Below, piece by piece: positions 22,471 through 35,172 of a stretch of 64,000 nucleotides of DNA (position 1 is the stretch's first letter; every line of letters begins with the position of its first letter). The translations under genes were made by a program, and so were the position numbers. This stretch comes from Pascua guehoae (taxonomy: Eukaryota; Basidiomycota; Tremellomycetes; Trichosporonales; Trichosporonaceae), in the NCBI GenBank assembly GCA_001600415.1, contig BCJX01000004.1, positions 360,220-424,219 of the forward strand, in the 5' to 3' direction. The notes beneath the pieces were generated by a model. It made no database searches. It had not been told where the DNA came from and saw only the letters and a program-made list of their open reading frames with translations.

Positions 22471-23037
22471 CCCTACCCCCCGCACGCAACCTAGATTGCC
22501 TCTGGTGTAGATGCCCATCCAGAATACCCTCCTTAGATTGCTCGATGGCACGTATTTGTGCTCGACGCTGCTGCCATCGTATATTCCCACCCTCCTTAGA
22601 TGATTGATATTGGCGTGCGACGTGCTTGCGGTTGTACTGCGTTCAAACTCATCTGCAACTCCTCATACCTCACCTTTGGGGGATCACAAGCCGCCCGAGT
22701 ATGCAGACTGGCATGATCTGGGCTGACGAGAAACTCTTGTCGTAACGCGATACATGAACAAGTGGTACAGTCCGAAAGGCCAGAGCCAAACGGTGCGGTG
22801 GTGGACGGGGTCGAATGGGACGTTGGATCGAATAGGGCGTGGGTGGGACGTGAAAGGTGTTGTGGGTCGAGCATTGACTTTGGAGGGCACATATTGACAA
22901 GGGATATCAAGTACCTCATGTAAACAACGATATTCGCGTGCGTGCGCGACCGCGGCAAGTTGTGAGAGCCATGGGTCGCCCGCAGTGCAGAGTGTGTAGG
23001 TCTCGCGTGCGCCTCTAGCACACACTGGGCATTTCGC
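22471..23037. other. Convergent intergenic region
   Basis: A 567-bp space between the ends of the J-protein and SAP-protein genes; no gene or repeat seen. Confidence 0.4.
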
Positions 23038-26000
23038 TTACTCGCCGAGCATCCGGCGGAGCTCACGCTCCTCGGCCATGCGCCCAAGCTTTGCGCGCAT
23101 CTCCGCGCGGCGAACGCGCACTGCCGGGTCTTCGGGAGTGGCCTTGGAGGCGGCCAAGCCCGACGCGCGCGCGCGGCGCGTGCTGCGCGACTTGGCAGGC
23201 GAGGGCAGGCCGCGCGATGGAGTCTTGGGCGCTGGGCGCGCTCCGTTCTGCTTGGGTGCCGCAGGTTTTGGCTTGGCGGCAAATGGCGAAGGGAAGGGGG
23301 ATGACTTGCCCTCTCCTGTCGAGGGCGACATGTGGAAGTTGCTCTCGAAGAGGAAGTTTGAGCGCGACGACGCCTCACCAAACGGCATCGTCACGGTGAG
23401 CTGGGGTGCGAGGCTCATGTTGGTCGGCGGTGCGGGCGAAATACCACCAGACTTGGGAGGCTGCGGGAGCGGGCGGCGGGTGGGCGTGACCCCAATGGAC
23501 GGCGATGCGCCGGGCTTGACCGTCGCCTGCATTCGCGCCAGTGAGGCGGCGGTAGGAGCGAGGAGCGTCGAGCCTGAGCGTGGTAGATGAGACGTCGAGC
23601 GAGGGATACCCGTCTGGGGCGCAAGAGTGGCTGACGGCTGACGGCGGGGGTGGCCAGAGACGGAAGGCTCGGTACTGAGCGCACCAGACGCTTCGCGGCG
23701 GAGGCTGTTGATACTACCAGTCGCGCTGGCAGTGGCTGCTGCAGGCTTGTTCACGCTGCCAAACACAGAGTTCGGGCGACTAGCCTTTGGTCGAGGGAGA
23801 CTGCTCGCCACACTCGGAGACGGGCGGAGATCGCTCCCCGATGCAATGTGCGATAATGTTTGAGCCGCCGGAGAGCGAGACAAGGACGGGGTTGATGCCG
23901 TAGTCGATTTGGACCGGAGCGAGGAGCTCTTGCTTCCGTGGCCCCAGCTGTTATCCTTGAGCGGAACGGTCGTGGTGGGCTGGGGCGGAGCAAAGTCGGG
24001 GATGGGTGGACGCTTCGTGAGCGTCGATGTCTTGGATGTGCCAGTCGACTTCGAAGCCGTGCTCAGCTGGGAGCTGAGCGATCCATGGACAGATGCGGCT
24101 CCCTTGGAGAGCTTCTTGAGCGTCGACTGTGAGCTTATGGATGTGGTCCGGCTGGCGCCCGGCCGCTCCGGCCCCTCGCCGTCGGCTGGCACCTTGGACG
24201 GCGGCAGGACGTACGATCCTTCGGTCTTCATAGAGTCGGCGATGCTCGCAGCATCGGATGTAGTCTTCTTGTGCCGCAAGAAACCAAAGCGACGGCCGCT
24301 GTCAGCACGCAAGTTGGCGCGCTTGCGGGGTGTGGTTTGGTTGTCGCCAGCCAGCTTGCCAACGATACTGCTCTTGGTGCCACGAAGGGACCCGAGGTAC
24401 GAGGCAGCAGACATCTTGGTGCGCTTCGTACTGCGTTCGTTCACCTCGTCGACCGGTGCAGCTACGGGCAGTCCGTTGACAGTCATTGGCATGGAGGCGG
24501 ATCCGACGCTGTCGTGCTTGCGCTTCGGTGTTCCCTGCATCATTGCAGGTGCAGACTTCTTTCCCTTCAAAGAGTCGCGCTTGAGGGCGTCGATCGACTT
24601 CATCCTCGAAAACTCTCGCTCGTGCGCGGCAGCGTAGCGGTCGCTGGACAATGACGAGTGAGAGCCAAGACCCCAGCCGCCCACCGACCCAGAGCCAAGC
24701 TCCGAGTTAACAGTGACAAGTTTGGACACTTCGGCACGCTTGCCCTTGAGGAGTTCCGGGTTGAAACTGGAACCCCCCATCTTGGCCTGCATCTCCTGAA
24801 GGAGCTTCATGCCAGCATCCGAGAACTGGTTGCTGCTGACCTGGTTGCCTGTACCGAACACAAAGGATGGCGACGTCGGATCCTCCGGGAGGGAGCCGGG
24901 CAGCTCGGGTTCAGGAGTAGACGTTTCTTGCTTCATCTCCACGTCGGTGTCGGTCAACAGAGCGGGGATCTCGGGGTAAAGGTTGGGAAGCGGCGTCAGT
25001 GAGGCCGACGGCGACATGAACGCAGGCATCGAGCGGCGGGTCAATGCATTTGGAGAGGTCGGCATTTCGCGCAGAGGTTGCAGCGAGCACCGTTGCTTGA
25101 TGCGATTGACCGAGTTCTTTCCGGTGAGAGGGAGTTCGTCGTCGTCAAACTCTGGCGACACGGCGCGCTCGAGCTCGAGTGCGGGCGACGGAGAGACCAT
25201 GCGAATCGTGCTGGGGCGGTGGTGAAGCGACATGTTGGCAGATACAGTCTGGTGTCGCTTTGGGACTCCAATGGCTGAGGCTGGGGAGCCTGTAAGCTTC
25301 TCGTACACCTCTTGATTTCCTGGGAACAAGACTGCTGGGCCGGGGGTGCTCTGGCGACTGCTCTGGCGACCCCCGGGATAGCCAGGTGCAGGAGTCTTGT
25401 GACGACCGGAAAGGGTGCGGGAAGCTGTGCGCTTGATCGAGCTCGCGACGGAACGAAAAACTCCGACACGAAGCTCACCGTAGCGGTCTGCCGCTGTGAG
25501 AGCCGGTCTCGTTGACAACTGAGCAAGACTCACTTTCTTTACTGGTGGTGGCAAAGTCGTCTAACGGCTCGCCGTTGACCGCGCTCTTCCATGCCCGTGT
25601 CGAGTTGGGGTCTTCTTCGTCGATGGTTTCGGGTCGAACCGCGTCACTGTCAATGCTCGTGTTTCCCCGAGTCAGGAGCTCCCATGACTCTGGCCCATCG
25701 CCGAGGGTACGTGTTGATGCCATCGTCTTTAAAGCAGGGATGAGCGTAGGTGGTTGAGGTGGGGCGAGCATTGTGGTTTCGGCTTCAGCAGTCATGCGTT
25801 TCCGAGGAGACGTGCGTGTCCGAGTCGGCGTGTCTACTACTGTCGCTGCGGCCATATCAAATGCCGTCTTTGCGTTTGGCGTCAACGTTTGGCCGACTGA
25901 ATGTTAGTAGTCGGCACGTGTTGTGATGGACAACGCACAGTCATACAGGCGTCCTGCCATCTCCACGTTCTGGACGTCAGCGAAGCCCGCGTACCCGCCT

Positions 26001-26216
26001 GGAAGCCCTGTCCATCACAGTGTAACCCACCTTCCCACTGGCCTTAAGGCCATACTTCTTTGACAAGCTAACAAGCTGTGGGCGGCGGAGTGAGGAGAGC
26101 GCTGCCGAGCTGTTTGTCAGCGTGGTAGCCAAAGGGCATCCATCCATCGACAAACACAGATGGATGTTTAGTGTGACTCACTTCCAGAGGATCTCGTGCT
26201 CGCTGAGCTCCGTCAT
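23038..26216 (-). CDS. SAP-domain protein with long disordered region, function unknown
   Basis: Exons 26216-26182, 26109-26031, 25969-25939, 25896-25534 and 25493-23038 give 987 residues. The N terminus forms a SAP-like helix-turn-helix (LRRPQLVSLSKKYGLKASGK, then NVEMAGRLYD, about residues 17-50), a motif that binds DNA/chromatin in other proteins. The rest is mostly Ser/Pro/Thr/Lys-rich and disordered. One conserved-looking block lies in the middle (MKLLQEMQAKM, FNPELLKGKRAEVSKLVTVN and AAHEREFSRMKSIDALKRD, about 390-470). A basic helical end follows (RRARASGLAA ... RAEMRAKLGRMAEERELRRM). I know similar SAP-plus-basic architecture from nuclear and spindle-associated proteins such as NuSAP, but there is no decisive match. 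The three 5' exons were recovered by splice phase; without them the SAP motif is lost. Confidence 0.78.
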
Positions 26217-27973
26217 TGTGTACAGGAAACAAGAGGGGTTTGAAAGGGGAAGGGGAAGGTGGACGAAGAGACAGAGAGATAAGCAACAGCAATGTTGTGA
26301 GAGACGGTGGGAAGGGTTAGTGTTGTTTTGTTTCTTCATGGCCGTGGCTGGCAGGTTGTCATGTGAGCGGGAACAAAATCAGTCACGAACATTGAGCTTT
26401 GATTTTATTACGTAAGAAGCTGATAATGATTTCCGTGGCCTGTATGCGTGTGGGCGGCGTTGTTTCATTTCGTCGTCACCACCACACACTGCACGCAGTA
26501 CACACAGCAGCATACAGCACATGGGTAGCACGAGCTCACTGGTCTCACGAGCACACTGGGACACTGACATACATAACATCATCTCAATAAGCATTAGACT
26601 GAAAGCTGTTTATCATGATCTGCCTCTACAAACCCGCTTCAGCTCTACCGCAAGTCGGACCACAGATCGACATTCATGAGTGTGGGGGTTGGTACGGCTA
26701 GCAGAGAATGGCCCCACGACTGTGAGTTGGGTGTTAGATTGTCATCATCGTCATGCCCCAGCTTTGATGTTCCCGCCCACTTGGCATACTGTACATTGCG
26801 GCGGTCATTCTTCCATCACCAGCACATGAGTTACGGTATCTCCCCGCCGATTGCCAGCAACTAACTTGTTGCTGTGGAGGCCGCCATTTGCACAGGTTCC
26901 AGTGATTTAAGGTCGGCATGTACACAGGTTTCAGTGGTGTCTCAATTCAGCACCGCATAAATGACAACACGTTCTGTTTTGGGGGAGGTAGGGTACAGTA
27001 CAGCGCGCACAGCCCCGTGCTGAGTGACACTGCTTTCTGTTTGTCGGTCGACATTCTGTACCTCAGCCGCATGGTGAGCGCGGGGGGACCTAAACGCGAA
27101 GCTCCCACGGACATTAAGAGAAGGATGCTTGGGAATTGAGCAAGGCAGTGGGGTCTGGTGCGTCGACAGGTTATCTAGGGAGGTGCTCCCTGAAATTGTT
27201 TGTAAAGAGGTGGCGTTAAGCGCGTTTCTGGTGTGGGGAGTGAATGGGACTGGGCGAGGTCCGCTCACTGGGCATTGTCAAGAGCCAGTGTGTGTGCGTG
27301 TGCAAATTGCTGTGCTATACCCAGAGCAACGTGCGCAAGGATTCTGAGCCAGGGATGCCATGATGCCTTGGGCTACCGCGGTTGTGCATCTGCAGCCGGG
27401 CCAGTCGGACCCTGCACTGCTTGCCTTCTTTAACAGACATTACTCCAGAGCAGGTGAGACAGGCGGGTGCAGGCGCCAGTGGCGGCGGCTTGGGCAAAGG
27501 CAGTGCGCGTGCGGTACATGCAGTGTCTCTGAATTGGCGGCACAAACCGATTAGAGTGATGATGATCACAAAACCAAGAGGGCCTGCAGGAGCGTAGCAG
27601 CATGTAACATGGCGGCAAGACTGGCACGAGGACAGCAAAACCCGTGTGAGCGCCGAGACGCTGTGCTCCGTCCAGGTCGGTCCAGGTGGCAACACTACTG
27701 ATTCCTTGCCGACCTTAGCGAGCCGAACGCGACCACACCACACCTCACCCACACCTCACCTCACCTCACCTTCTCGCGAGGCCCGTGTGCACAACACCTT
27801 CTTGGCGTCACACAGCCGACCAGTGCAGCCACCAAAGCCTTCATGCATTGGTAACAGCTTTAAACGGGGGCGATACATTCCCCTCCTGCCTCATCCGCCG
27901 GCCATCTCGTCCTCTTATCATCCAACCTTGACAAGCCGGTGCTACTCTACCCCCCCCCCCCCCCCCCACCACA
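26217..27973. promoter_or_regulatory. Long divergent intergenic region (SAP gene / Cys-rich GPI protein gene)
   Basis: 1.76 kb without a supported gene, somewhat richer in A+T than the flanks at 26.2-27.0 kb. The right end has CACCTCACCTCACC-like repeats at about 27738-27772. It ends in seventeen C (27951-27967) six bases before the ATG of the secreted protein. Confidence 0.4.
27951..27967. repeat. Poly-C tract (17) in the 5' leader
   Basis: Seventeen C followed by ACCACAATG, so the tract sits six bases from the start codon of the secreted Cys-rich protein. Confidence 0.97.
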
Positions 27974-29296
27974 ATGCTCATCCAGGCTGTTACCATTGCC
28001 CTCTTGTGCGTCGCGCCGGGCGTGTCTGCCGAGCTGCCCGACACCATCCCCATGCTCGGCATTGCACCCGTGGTGGCCAACGTCGGAGCCCAGCACTTGG
28101 GCGTGACCAGCACGGAGCGTGTCTACCGCAACCAGTCGGCGCTCGCCAAGCGCCAAGCAAATGGCTGCGGTCTTGGTGACATTGTTTGCCCCGACGACGT
28201 AACACAGAGTTGCAACCCTCCCCGCTCTCGGTGTTGCAGTGAGTACACCTGGCATGACTTGGAGCTGTAAGGCCATCGCCTAGTCGAACTCTGAGGTGAT
28301 CGTGCCCCGCTACCCCCCAGCCCCAACCCCGGGTCCTCTTTCTGTTCTTCTCCCTTCACTGGTTGCCACGCAAGGCGCTGACCGCACAGATGATGGGACC
28401 GGTTCCTACTGCCAGGACAAGTGAGCAAGATCGGGGATCCCCCAGTTTCTAAGCTCACGTCAGCTACTACTGCTATAAAGATTGGTGCTGCTCGTCCAAC
28501 CAAGGATGCCCCGAGCCCATTGGCGGCGCCAGCACTCAATACTTGTCGGTAACTCGAACTGCGACATATCCAGCTACCTCCACCGTCGGCAGTTCGGGCA
28601 GTGACGCCGATGAGCCCACACTTCCTATCAACGGCGAGTGTCCAGAGGCAATCCGTTCGCTGCGGTGCAGGGAGATGTGCCTCCCTTCCAAGGGCGCATG
28701 CTGCCCAGGTAAGTGCACTACTAAGAGTGTCGGCGCAAAATTCGAAAGACCGCTAGAGACATTCAACTGCTGACACTTAGGCAGCGGGTGGTGCCCAACG
28801 GGGTGAGCCGCGATTCACTAGGGACGGGGTAAACGACCAAGCTAACCAGCCAGGTATGCATGCATCCCTGACCAAGACACTTGCTGCAGGATCGCCGGCG
28901 GGACATGCCGTAGGTTGCCACCCTTTGGGGGACTTCTCTTCCCTCCTCCAATGCCGAGTGCACCGCTGATAACCAGCTGCGTACGCTATTACCTGGGACA
29001 ATAGCACCGTCGGCGACGGCGTGTCAGGCGGCATCCCGAGTCCCACTACTTATGTGGGCAACGGCGGACAAGGCGGTGTCGGTGGCGGCGTCGGGACAAC
29101 CTCTGAGTTTGGCGGTTTCGGGCAGCAGAGCTACATCCCCCCCAGTCCTTCGACATCCACCGTAGCCAGGGGTATTCCCATTCCCGACACCACCGCAGTC
29201 CCCGACCGCCAGCCAGTCGGCGCTGGCAGCCCCCCCACCGCGCCCGTGCAGTGGGTGGTTGGTGCGCTCGGTGCTCTCGTTGCCGCGCTTGTGTAG
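27974..29296 (+). CDS. Secreted cysteine-rich protein with probable GPI anchor
   Basis: Exons 27974-28238, 28390-28420, 28464-28708, 28781-28802, 28854-28909 and 28977-29296 give 312 residues. The signal peptide is at the N terminus (MLIQAVTIALLCVAPGVSA). Cys-pair modules follow: CGLGDIVCPDD with SRCCNDGTGSYC, YYCYKDWCCSSNQGC, RCREMCLPSKGACCPG, GWCPTGYACIPDQDTCC. This granulin-like CC/CxxG pattern occurs in many basidiomycete secreted or wall proteins. A Gly/Ser/Thr/Pro-rich spacer of about 80 residues ends in a hydrophobic tail (VQWVVGALGALVAALV), fitting a GPI signal. It is probably at the cell surface; function unknown. Exon 2 could instead begin at 28375, also in frame. Several exons are tiny (31, 22 and 56 nt). 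Confidence 0.85.
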
Positions 29297-32200
29297 GCCA
29301 GAACTGCGACGTGTTTCATCAGCAATAATGCCAACGCCGACCGACACTTTCTGTCCTTGTTTCCGTCTCCATTTTCCCGCCAACAAGCCCACAAGGACGG
29401 TACTCTCACAGTGCTCTCATCTCCCCGTGAACTTGTATATTGCTGAATGCCACGATTTGGAGCTGGCATTGGAGGTGGGGCACGGAAGAGAGGCGTGCCA
29501 AGCACGCACGTACCTCACAAGCCGTCCGCGCCTTTCTTTTCGCTCATGAACAGTCTGGTCTTCACGCCAGGATTTTCACAGTATCGATGAGGCCCATGCG
29601 TCGAGTGACCTTACCACCCCGCCCACTCAATGACAACCAAAGGAACGACCATCACCTTTTCCCAATCCCAGGTTTCAATGTTAACACGACCCAAATTGGT
29701 GCAGAGCGGGGCCTCCATCTCACTGGCAAAGCCCTGAGCACTCTTGGCGGCACAGTTCTGGCTGGCGGGCATTAATTGCGGATAGGGCAAGCTTACCCTG
29801 TGGAGGCGGTTATCTGCATTCCTCGCCATCGGCAACATCCACGTTTGTAGCCACCCACAGGGCCGCACGTTTGCACATTTTCTGTATTCTCTCCCTGAGG
29901 ACGCGCGCGCGTTAGGTTCCGGGTTGGCACATGCCAGCCCACCCTGAAGGCTGGCTGAATGGTGCGGGGGATTAACAATGACCAACGGTAGGTGACGCGT
30001 CTATGGAATACGTTCCTGCTCTACAGTAGGGCACGGCGCCACCAGAGACCTGCTTCTAGAGGAACGGAGGGGAAGACGAGCATAACAGTGTTATGGCCAC
30101 TGCCGGTTCCCTGAGTAATGAGAATTTCCTTTATCAGTGCAAGAGGTCGGTGGCATCAAGTTTAGCGTCTGTCCCTACGTCCTGTGTCTGTGTCTCCTTT
30201 CAGCTGTCTGCTGTCGAAATCAGCCGGTTGTGTTAGTCGTCAGACCTCTCCGTGGCAAGTGGATAGCGGAAGATTGGAGACCCCAGGTCTGTTGGGCCCC
30301 CACCATTGGCCCCGGAAAGGACCCTGCAAGCCCACCAAGCTGCAATGTGGCGATTCTATATGTTTGTATCCCATCACACCTGTCGTTCTTAGTCTGATGT
30401 GAGCCTGTTCTTCAACGACACAATGTTCAGCAGATACCCTCACGTAGGGGCCCAACCTTCGGTGTCGCTGCAAGCTCAATTTTGGTCTCTAGCTAGCAGA
30501 GTTCACCAACCGCACTGACAGGTACTTTTCCTCTCATAACTCCTGGAAGGACGCATGTTCATAATGAACCGAATGCCATTACACGCTTCTTCTTGGTTGA
30601 TAAAACCCTCCCAACCAAGCTAGGTACTCTCTACCAACTCCCTCAAGCCCCCTGCCCTCCAGAGTGGCCATGGCCGATTAAGAATGGCAGCCCTCAGGCG
30701 GTCCCTGTTGACACTAAACTCGGTGATACTCCCCAGTCGGATATTTACGCGATCGCGGAGAGTTATGTCCCCCTCCGGCTTCTGGGACTATTCGCCAGGA
30801 AAGGCAGAGTCGCAGCCTCATTCATGTCGTAAGGACAGGTTCCCCACTTTGTTCATTGCGGCTTGGAGGACAAAGAGGGTTACACAGCCCGGCGCCGCGG
30901 GCAACTCGAACACCAATTCCGCCTCCAGGCAAGCCATTTTCCCAAGCGCGTTCGGGGCCACGCCGATGTTGGGCCTGTCGAAAGGAGAGAAGAAGCGACG
31001 CATGGATAATCTACCGGGCTATGAATATTATATACAACGATAGAGCCCCCGTATGGGCAAAAGGAAGTCGGCGCAATACCTCGTACGTGACTGCTGCAAA
31101 CATTTTCCAGTGACGTTACCTGTGCTTCGCGATGCCTCTAGATGCTGCTCCGCACCCCGACCTACAGTACACCCGCTGGGCCCACAATCACTCTACATTC
31201 AAATACGTTTACCTTCTATCTACTACTTCCTGGCTGTCATACGCATCATGGAAGCGTCAATGGCGGTGGCGGCGGTTTCGTCGCGGGCGTGGTCATCCTC
31301 GTACTGCTGGTGCTGCTGCTAGGCCTCCTGCTGCGGGTGAAAGTATCCATCATGGCTCTGAGGGTGTGAGGGTTTGGCGACGGCCGGGACGGGAGCCTGA
31401 GGCGGCTGACCATGCGGCTGTGGGCCAGCTTTACGGGAGATTGTATCCCGCTGCGGCGTCCTCGGCGGACGGGCCTGCACCGGCACCGACACGTGCAGCG
31501 CCTGGCTGCGTGTTCTGCCGAGGAAGTATCTGCGGCGCGCACTCGAGGCTGGGGTTGGACGTGGCACCGGCGCCGGCGGAGGAGGTCGGACAAAGTGATC
31601 GACGATCGGGAAGCGGAGCCGTCACGTGACGGGTTTCATTGACAAAGCGGTATTTTGAGCACCCGTCGACATGACTCGTACCAGTTGGGCAACCCCGTTG
31701 GGAGATGCGCTCTTCTGTAGCGAGGTAGCGAGGTCCGACGAGAGCCGACACCACTTTTTCAGGGAGGGGTCGAGACATTAAGCTTGGAAACAGCAGGTAT
31801 GCATGGGCAAAGTAATTGGGCTATATTTTGCCTGAAGCGCGTCTGTCAGCAGACCGCGACGTCGCGACTGACAAGCCGATTGTGCCTGCTGCCTTGCAAC
31901 GTCATGTCAGTAAGCATTGGTGCCATTATGTTACGCTCTCGTTAGATTGAGGGGATAGATTGGATCCCATCGAGGAGCGCAAAATCACGTGCAAAAGTCG
32001 CCAACGGAATAATGTAGGGCTCGGCACCTAGCGGTCCGGGAAGCGCGGAATGACGGACACGCGTGAACACCTGGAATGACGGAGTGCCAGGAATGACGGA
32101 TACTCTGGCCCCGTCTGCTAACCCCTTCGAGTGTAGCTTGAAACGTTTTGGGTGCGACTCCGTCAGCCTGATCAAGGAGGACCGTTGAATTGTTTGTGAG

Positions 32201-35172
32201 CCGAGACGTGCGGATGCGGGTCGACGTAAATGTCGGAGAGTTGGCGGGGCAAATGGAACAGATTCAAGTGGAGCCCAGAGGGGGGTGCACGGCCGTCGTC
32301 TACTGGCATCTCATCTCTCACCGAAGACCGAGCAAATGATGCACATGCCAAGTGATTGCGGGGGTGGGCAGCGCGTCGACAGCGACAGGCTCGCGCGTAC
32401 CTCGATCACAGCATCTACATGAGAGCCGTTCATGTCGCGTGTTGCGTTTTGCGGGAACCTCAAAACAGGAACCCATTACCCCGCTTTTCCACCCCCTGCT
32501 GATCTGCTGCCCCAATTTGTACGGGATTCCTCCGAGCGCGCCGATTGGGCCCGTGTCATGATGATATTATTTTGTGGCCCCACAGAGTAGGTTGATGAAA
32601 CATATGAAACGCACACGACTCTCACCCAGTTGTTCGGATCATTTAGATCCCCACCCCCGTAACGTCATCCCGCCCATCATGTGACTGCACGGCCATGACT
32701 TGGCGTTGGAATATGTGTGAATGCCGTCTCACGAGAAACTCTCCAGCAGCGGAAAAACTCTGTTCATCCGGAAGACGCGTCTCGTGTGCATGCGTATGCG
32801 TGTGTGTGCTCTGTGTGTGTCTGTGCCATGACCACAGAACGCGTGCTGCGCCCATGTCCTGTTGGACAAAAGAGAAGGACGCGAGGTACAGTGCCTGTTG
32901 GGTACCTGTCTAGGACGGTAACTGACCATCGGAGCGAGGTACGGCGTGCCGGACAATGCGGGCATGCGCGGGCATTTGGCCGTGGGCACGTTTGCACATT
33001 ACCTCACGCGCGGCGGAAGTTGTCGTTTAGCTTCACATCCCATCAGGTACATTACACTTTGTTCAGATTTCATATTCGGGCCCCATGTCTGGGGACGCCG
33101 AGAGGGCGCCGCCGTTCATCGTGGGTTAGGAACGCGGATCGCACTCACCTGCTCATCGGGCGTTGGCACGCACGCTCTGTGCTCCCATAAAAAATGGGTG
33201 CCTGCTCCACCGTGGCATGGACAGCTGCATACTACTACTTACTATACATGGCAGGTACAGCACAGGAGAGGGCAGGACGGAGGACTAGAGTAGCTTGGCT
33301 GCTTGGCTGGGCTCGGCTTGACATGTTGCGTCTGTCTGGCATCTCGGCGTGTGGATTGCCTGGGAACACGAGTGGGTGCAAAAACGTAACTTGATTTCAA
33401 TGCTGTGCGAGCATTCTCCGTCTACAATTCGCATTCGCCGGGATCGCCAGGGCACAATGCACCCACCACGTAGGTTTTGGAGTAAGAGCAGCACGGTTTA
33501 TAGCGGGGCCTTGTCAATCTCCCGGTCGGCCGAGGTGCCGTCAGTTGAGCAATGCCACGACCCTACCTGTTTCACGTTTGTTCCTACGGGGCGCGCATAT
33601 ACAAAGCACGTTCAGTGGGTTGGGGAGCTTATGAAATCCAGCAAACCCACGTCGCATGACGTCCCGGGCTTTTCCACCCCACCCTTGCCCGCCTTGAAGC
33701 TCCACACTGGCCCCCTTCATCACGAGAGAGGGTAGAGTTGATTGGAATGGTCCCGGCGACTGGCCTGCTGGTATATAGTTTGTGCCTTTGAGTGCGGAAC
33801 GTCATCGGCTCCACTGATATCACAATCAGAAACCCCCAGGCACCCCGTCGGTGCATTTGGTTCCCGTACTCTGCGAGCTCTGCATTTGCGAGCTCTGCAT
33901 TTATTCCCAAGGCCATGTGAGCTCCACCCAAAAATGCTGTACACCGCCGTCCCCGCCGAGTTCTATCCCCGAAGTCTGGACTAGGGGGTGGCGAGAAATG
34001 CGAAATTCGGCATTGGATACCGTCCAACAGTGGATACAATCTGCTACACTTCAAGTTGAGTTGTGACAGTTGCTGTCGACCCAAGTATCAATGCATGGTC
34101 ATGAGGCGGTGCACAGGAGGCTTGGACTTGTTTCAAAACCACTTGTACATTTTCTCATTCCAGCCACGGCAGGCAGGGGGTCGGCCGAAGCTAACTCTGT
34201 TTCTGGGCTCTTGTTCAACTTGTGGTATTTGATTTATTGATGTCTTTTTCGTGTCGTTACGCGATATTCTGAGCTTCGTGGACGCGTCGCCCTGATCAAC
34301 TAGACGCGCATGCCAAGCTCACGAGCGAATTCGAAAATCCCAGCAACAAAAATAAAGCTTCACCTGACACCAATGACCCGAAAAGCGATGCAAAACCCAT
34401 TCCAAAGGTGCCAGAGACGCCGACAGAGTGCCGCGACCACGGGCGTCATTTTAGAGTTGGCAACCTGAACCTTGAAGCGGAGTTGGCGTGGGCACATGAT
34501 CGCGCTTACGAGAGATTTACTTCTTGCAATGTCTGGGGGCCCCGCCGCGCCGTAACTTCCGGATTGTGCATTCCCCATACTAGGGCTGCTTTCCTGGGCA
34601 GGGGCTGCAGAGTCGGACGGGTGATAGTCACCAGGCGACGACAGCACTTTGAGATCAGGACCAACGCCGAGCTCGAGCGCATAGTAAAGGCGATGAAGGG
34701 ATCGCATCACCAATTATACGGTGTAGGACACTAGAGGGTTCACTCTAGTGGGTGGCTATGCGATACAAGCTATACGTGCTGTACATATGCGAGCGATGCA
34801 GCCCACACACCGAGCCAGTTGGTGGTGGGCACTATGGAGGGTCGCGGGGCGGCCGGGTGGGGCCGAAGCTGCCGCAGCGGTATTGTAATGAGGTTCGGGG
34901 TATCGCGGGGGGCGCGTGTCGTGGTGGCATGGACCAGTCCGGTGATGCGCAGGGGTATTGTTTCACTGGCTCGCTGGCAGACGGACGGCAGGGCACGAGA
35001 AGGCAAAAGGCGGCCGGCGCCACGAAAAGAGGAACAAAGGGTCGGTCGGAATGAAGAATGCGCTGGGGATAGAGCGCCTTTGGACGGTACGGCGAACCAT
35101 AGGTTGGAACGCATAGAGAGGGGGGCAGGGAGAGGTCGTGGGGCCGGACATTGCGGTGCTCGCCAGGGGTTT
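29297..35172. other. Gene-poor region, 5.9 kb
   Basis: No complete gene supported. Reading frames are short, shift between strands and lack domains or linked splice sites. Noted items: a possible membrane-protein remnant near 31.1-31.6 kb; a TG-rich stretch at about 32788-32826; a tandem copy of GCGAGCTCTGCATTT at about 33868-33901; an ATTCCAGG/AATGACGGA repeat at about 32048-32098. It lies downstream of both flanking genes (Cys-rich protein and velvet protein), so it is not needed as promoter for either. Confidence 0.4.
31142..31640 (+). pseudogene. Possible remnant of a single-pass membrane protein gene
   Basis: One frame at 31142-31369 encodes a Thr/Pro/Ser-rich stretch, a poly-Gly hinge, then a strong hydrophobic helix (FVAGVVILVLLVLLLGLLLR) and a basic residue. 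This is the typical end of the extracellular part and the transmembrane segment of fungal type I surface proteins. The frame stops 13 codons later. The following frame has a Pro/Ala-rich tail in another register. Upstream frames contain many stops and I found no splice path that joins them. A decayed gene is one explanation; chance is another. Confidence 0.2.

Noticed and set aside
22596..23381. 261-codon minus-strand frame overlapping the SAP-protein 3' end
   Set aside because: Its upstream half is a shifted-frame shadow of the SAP-protein exon and the remainder lacks motifs.
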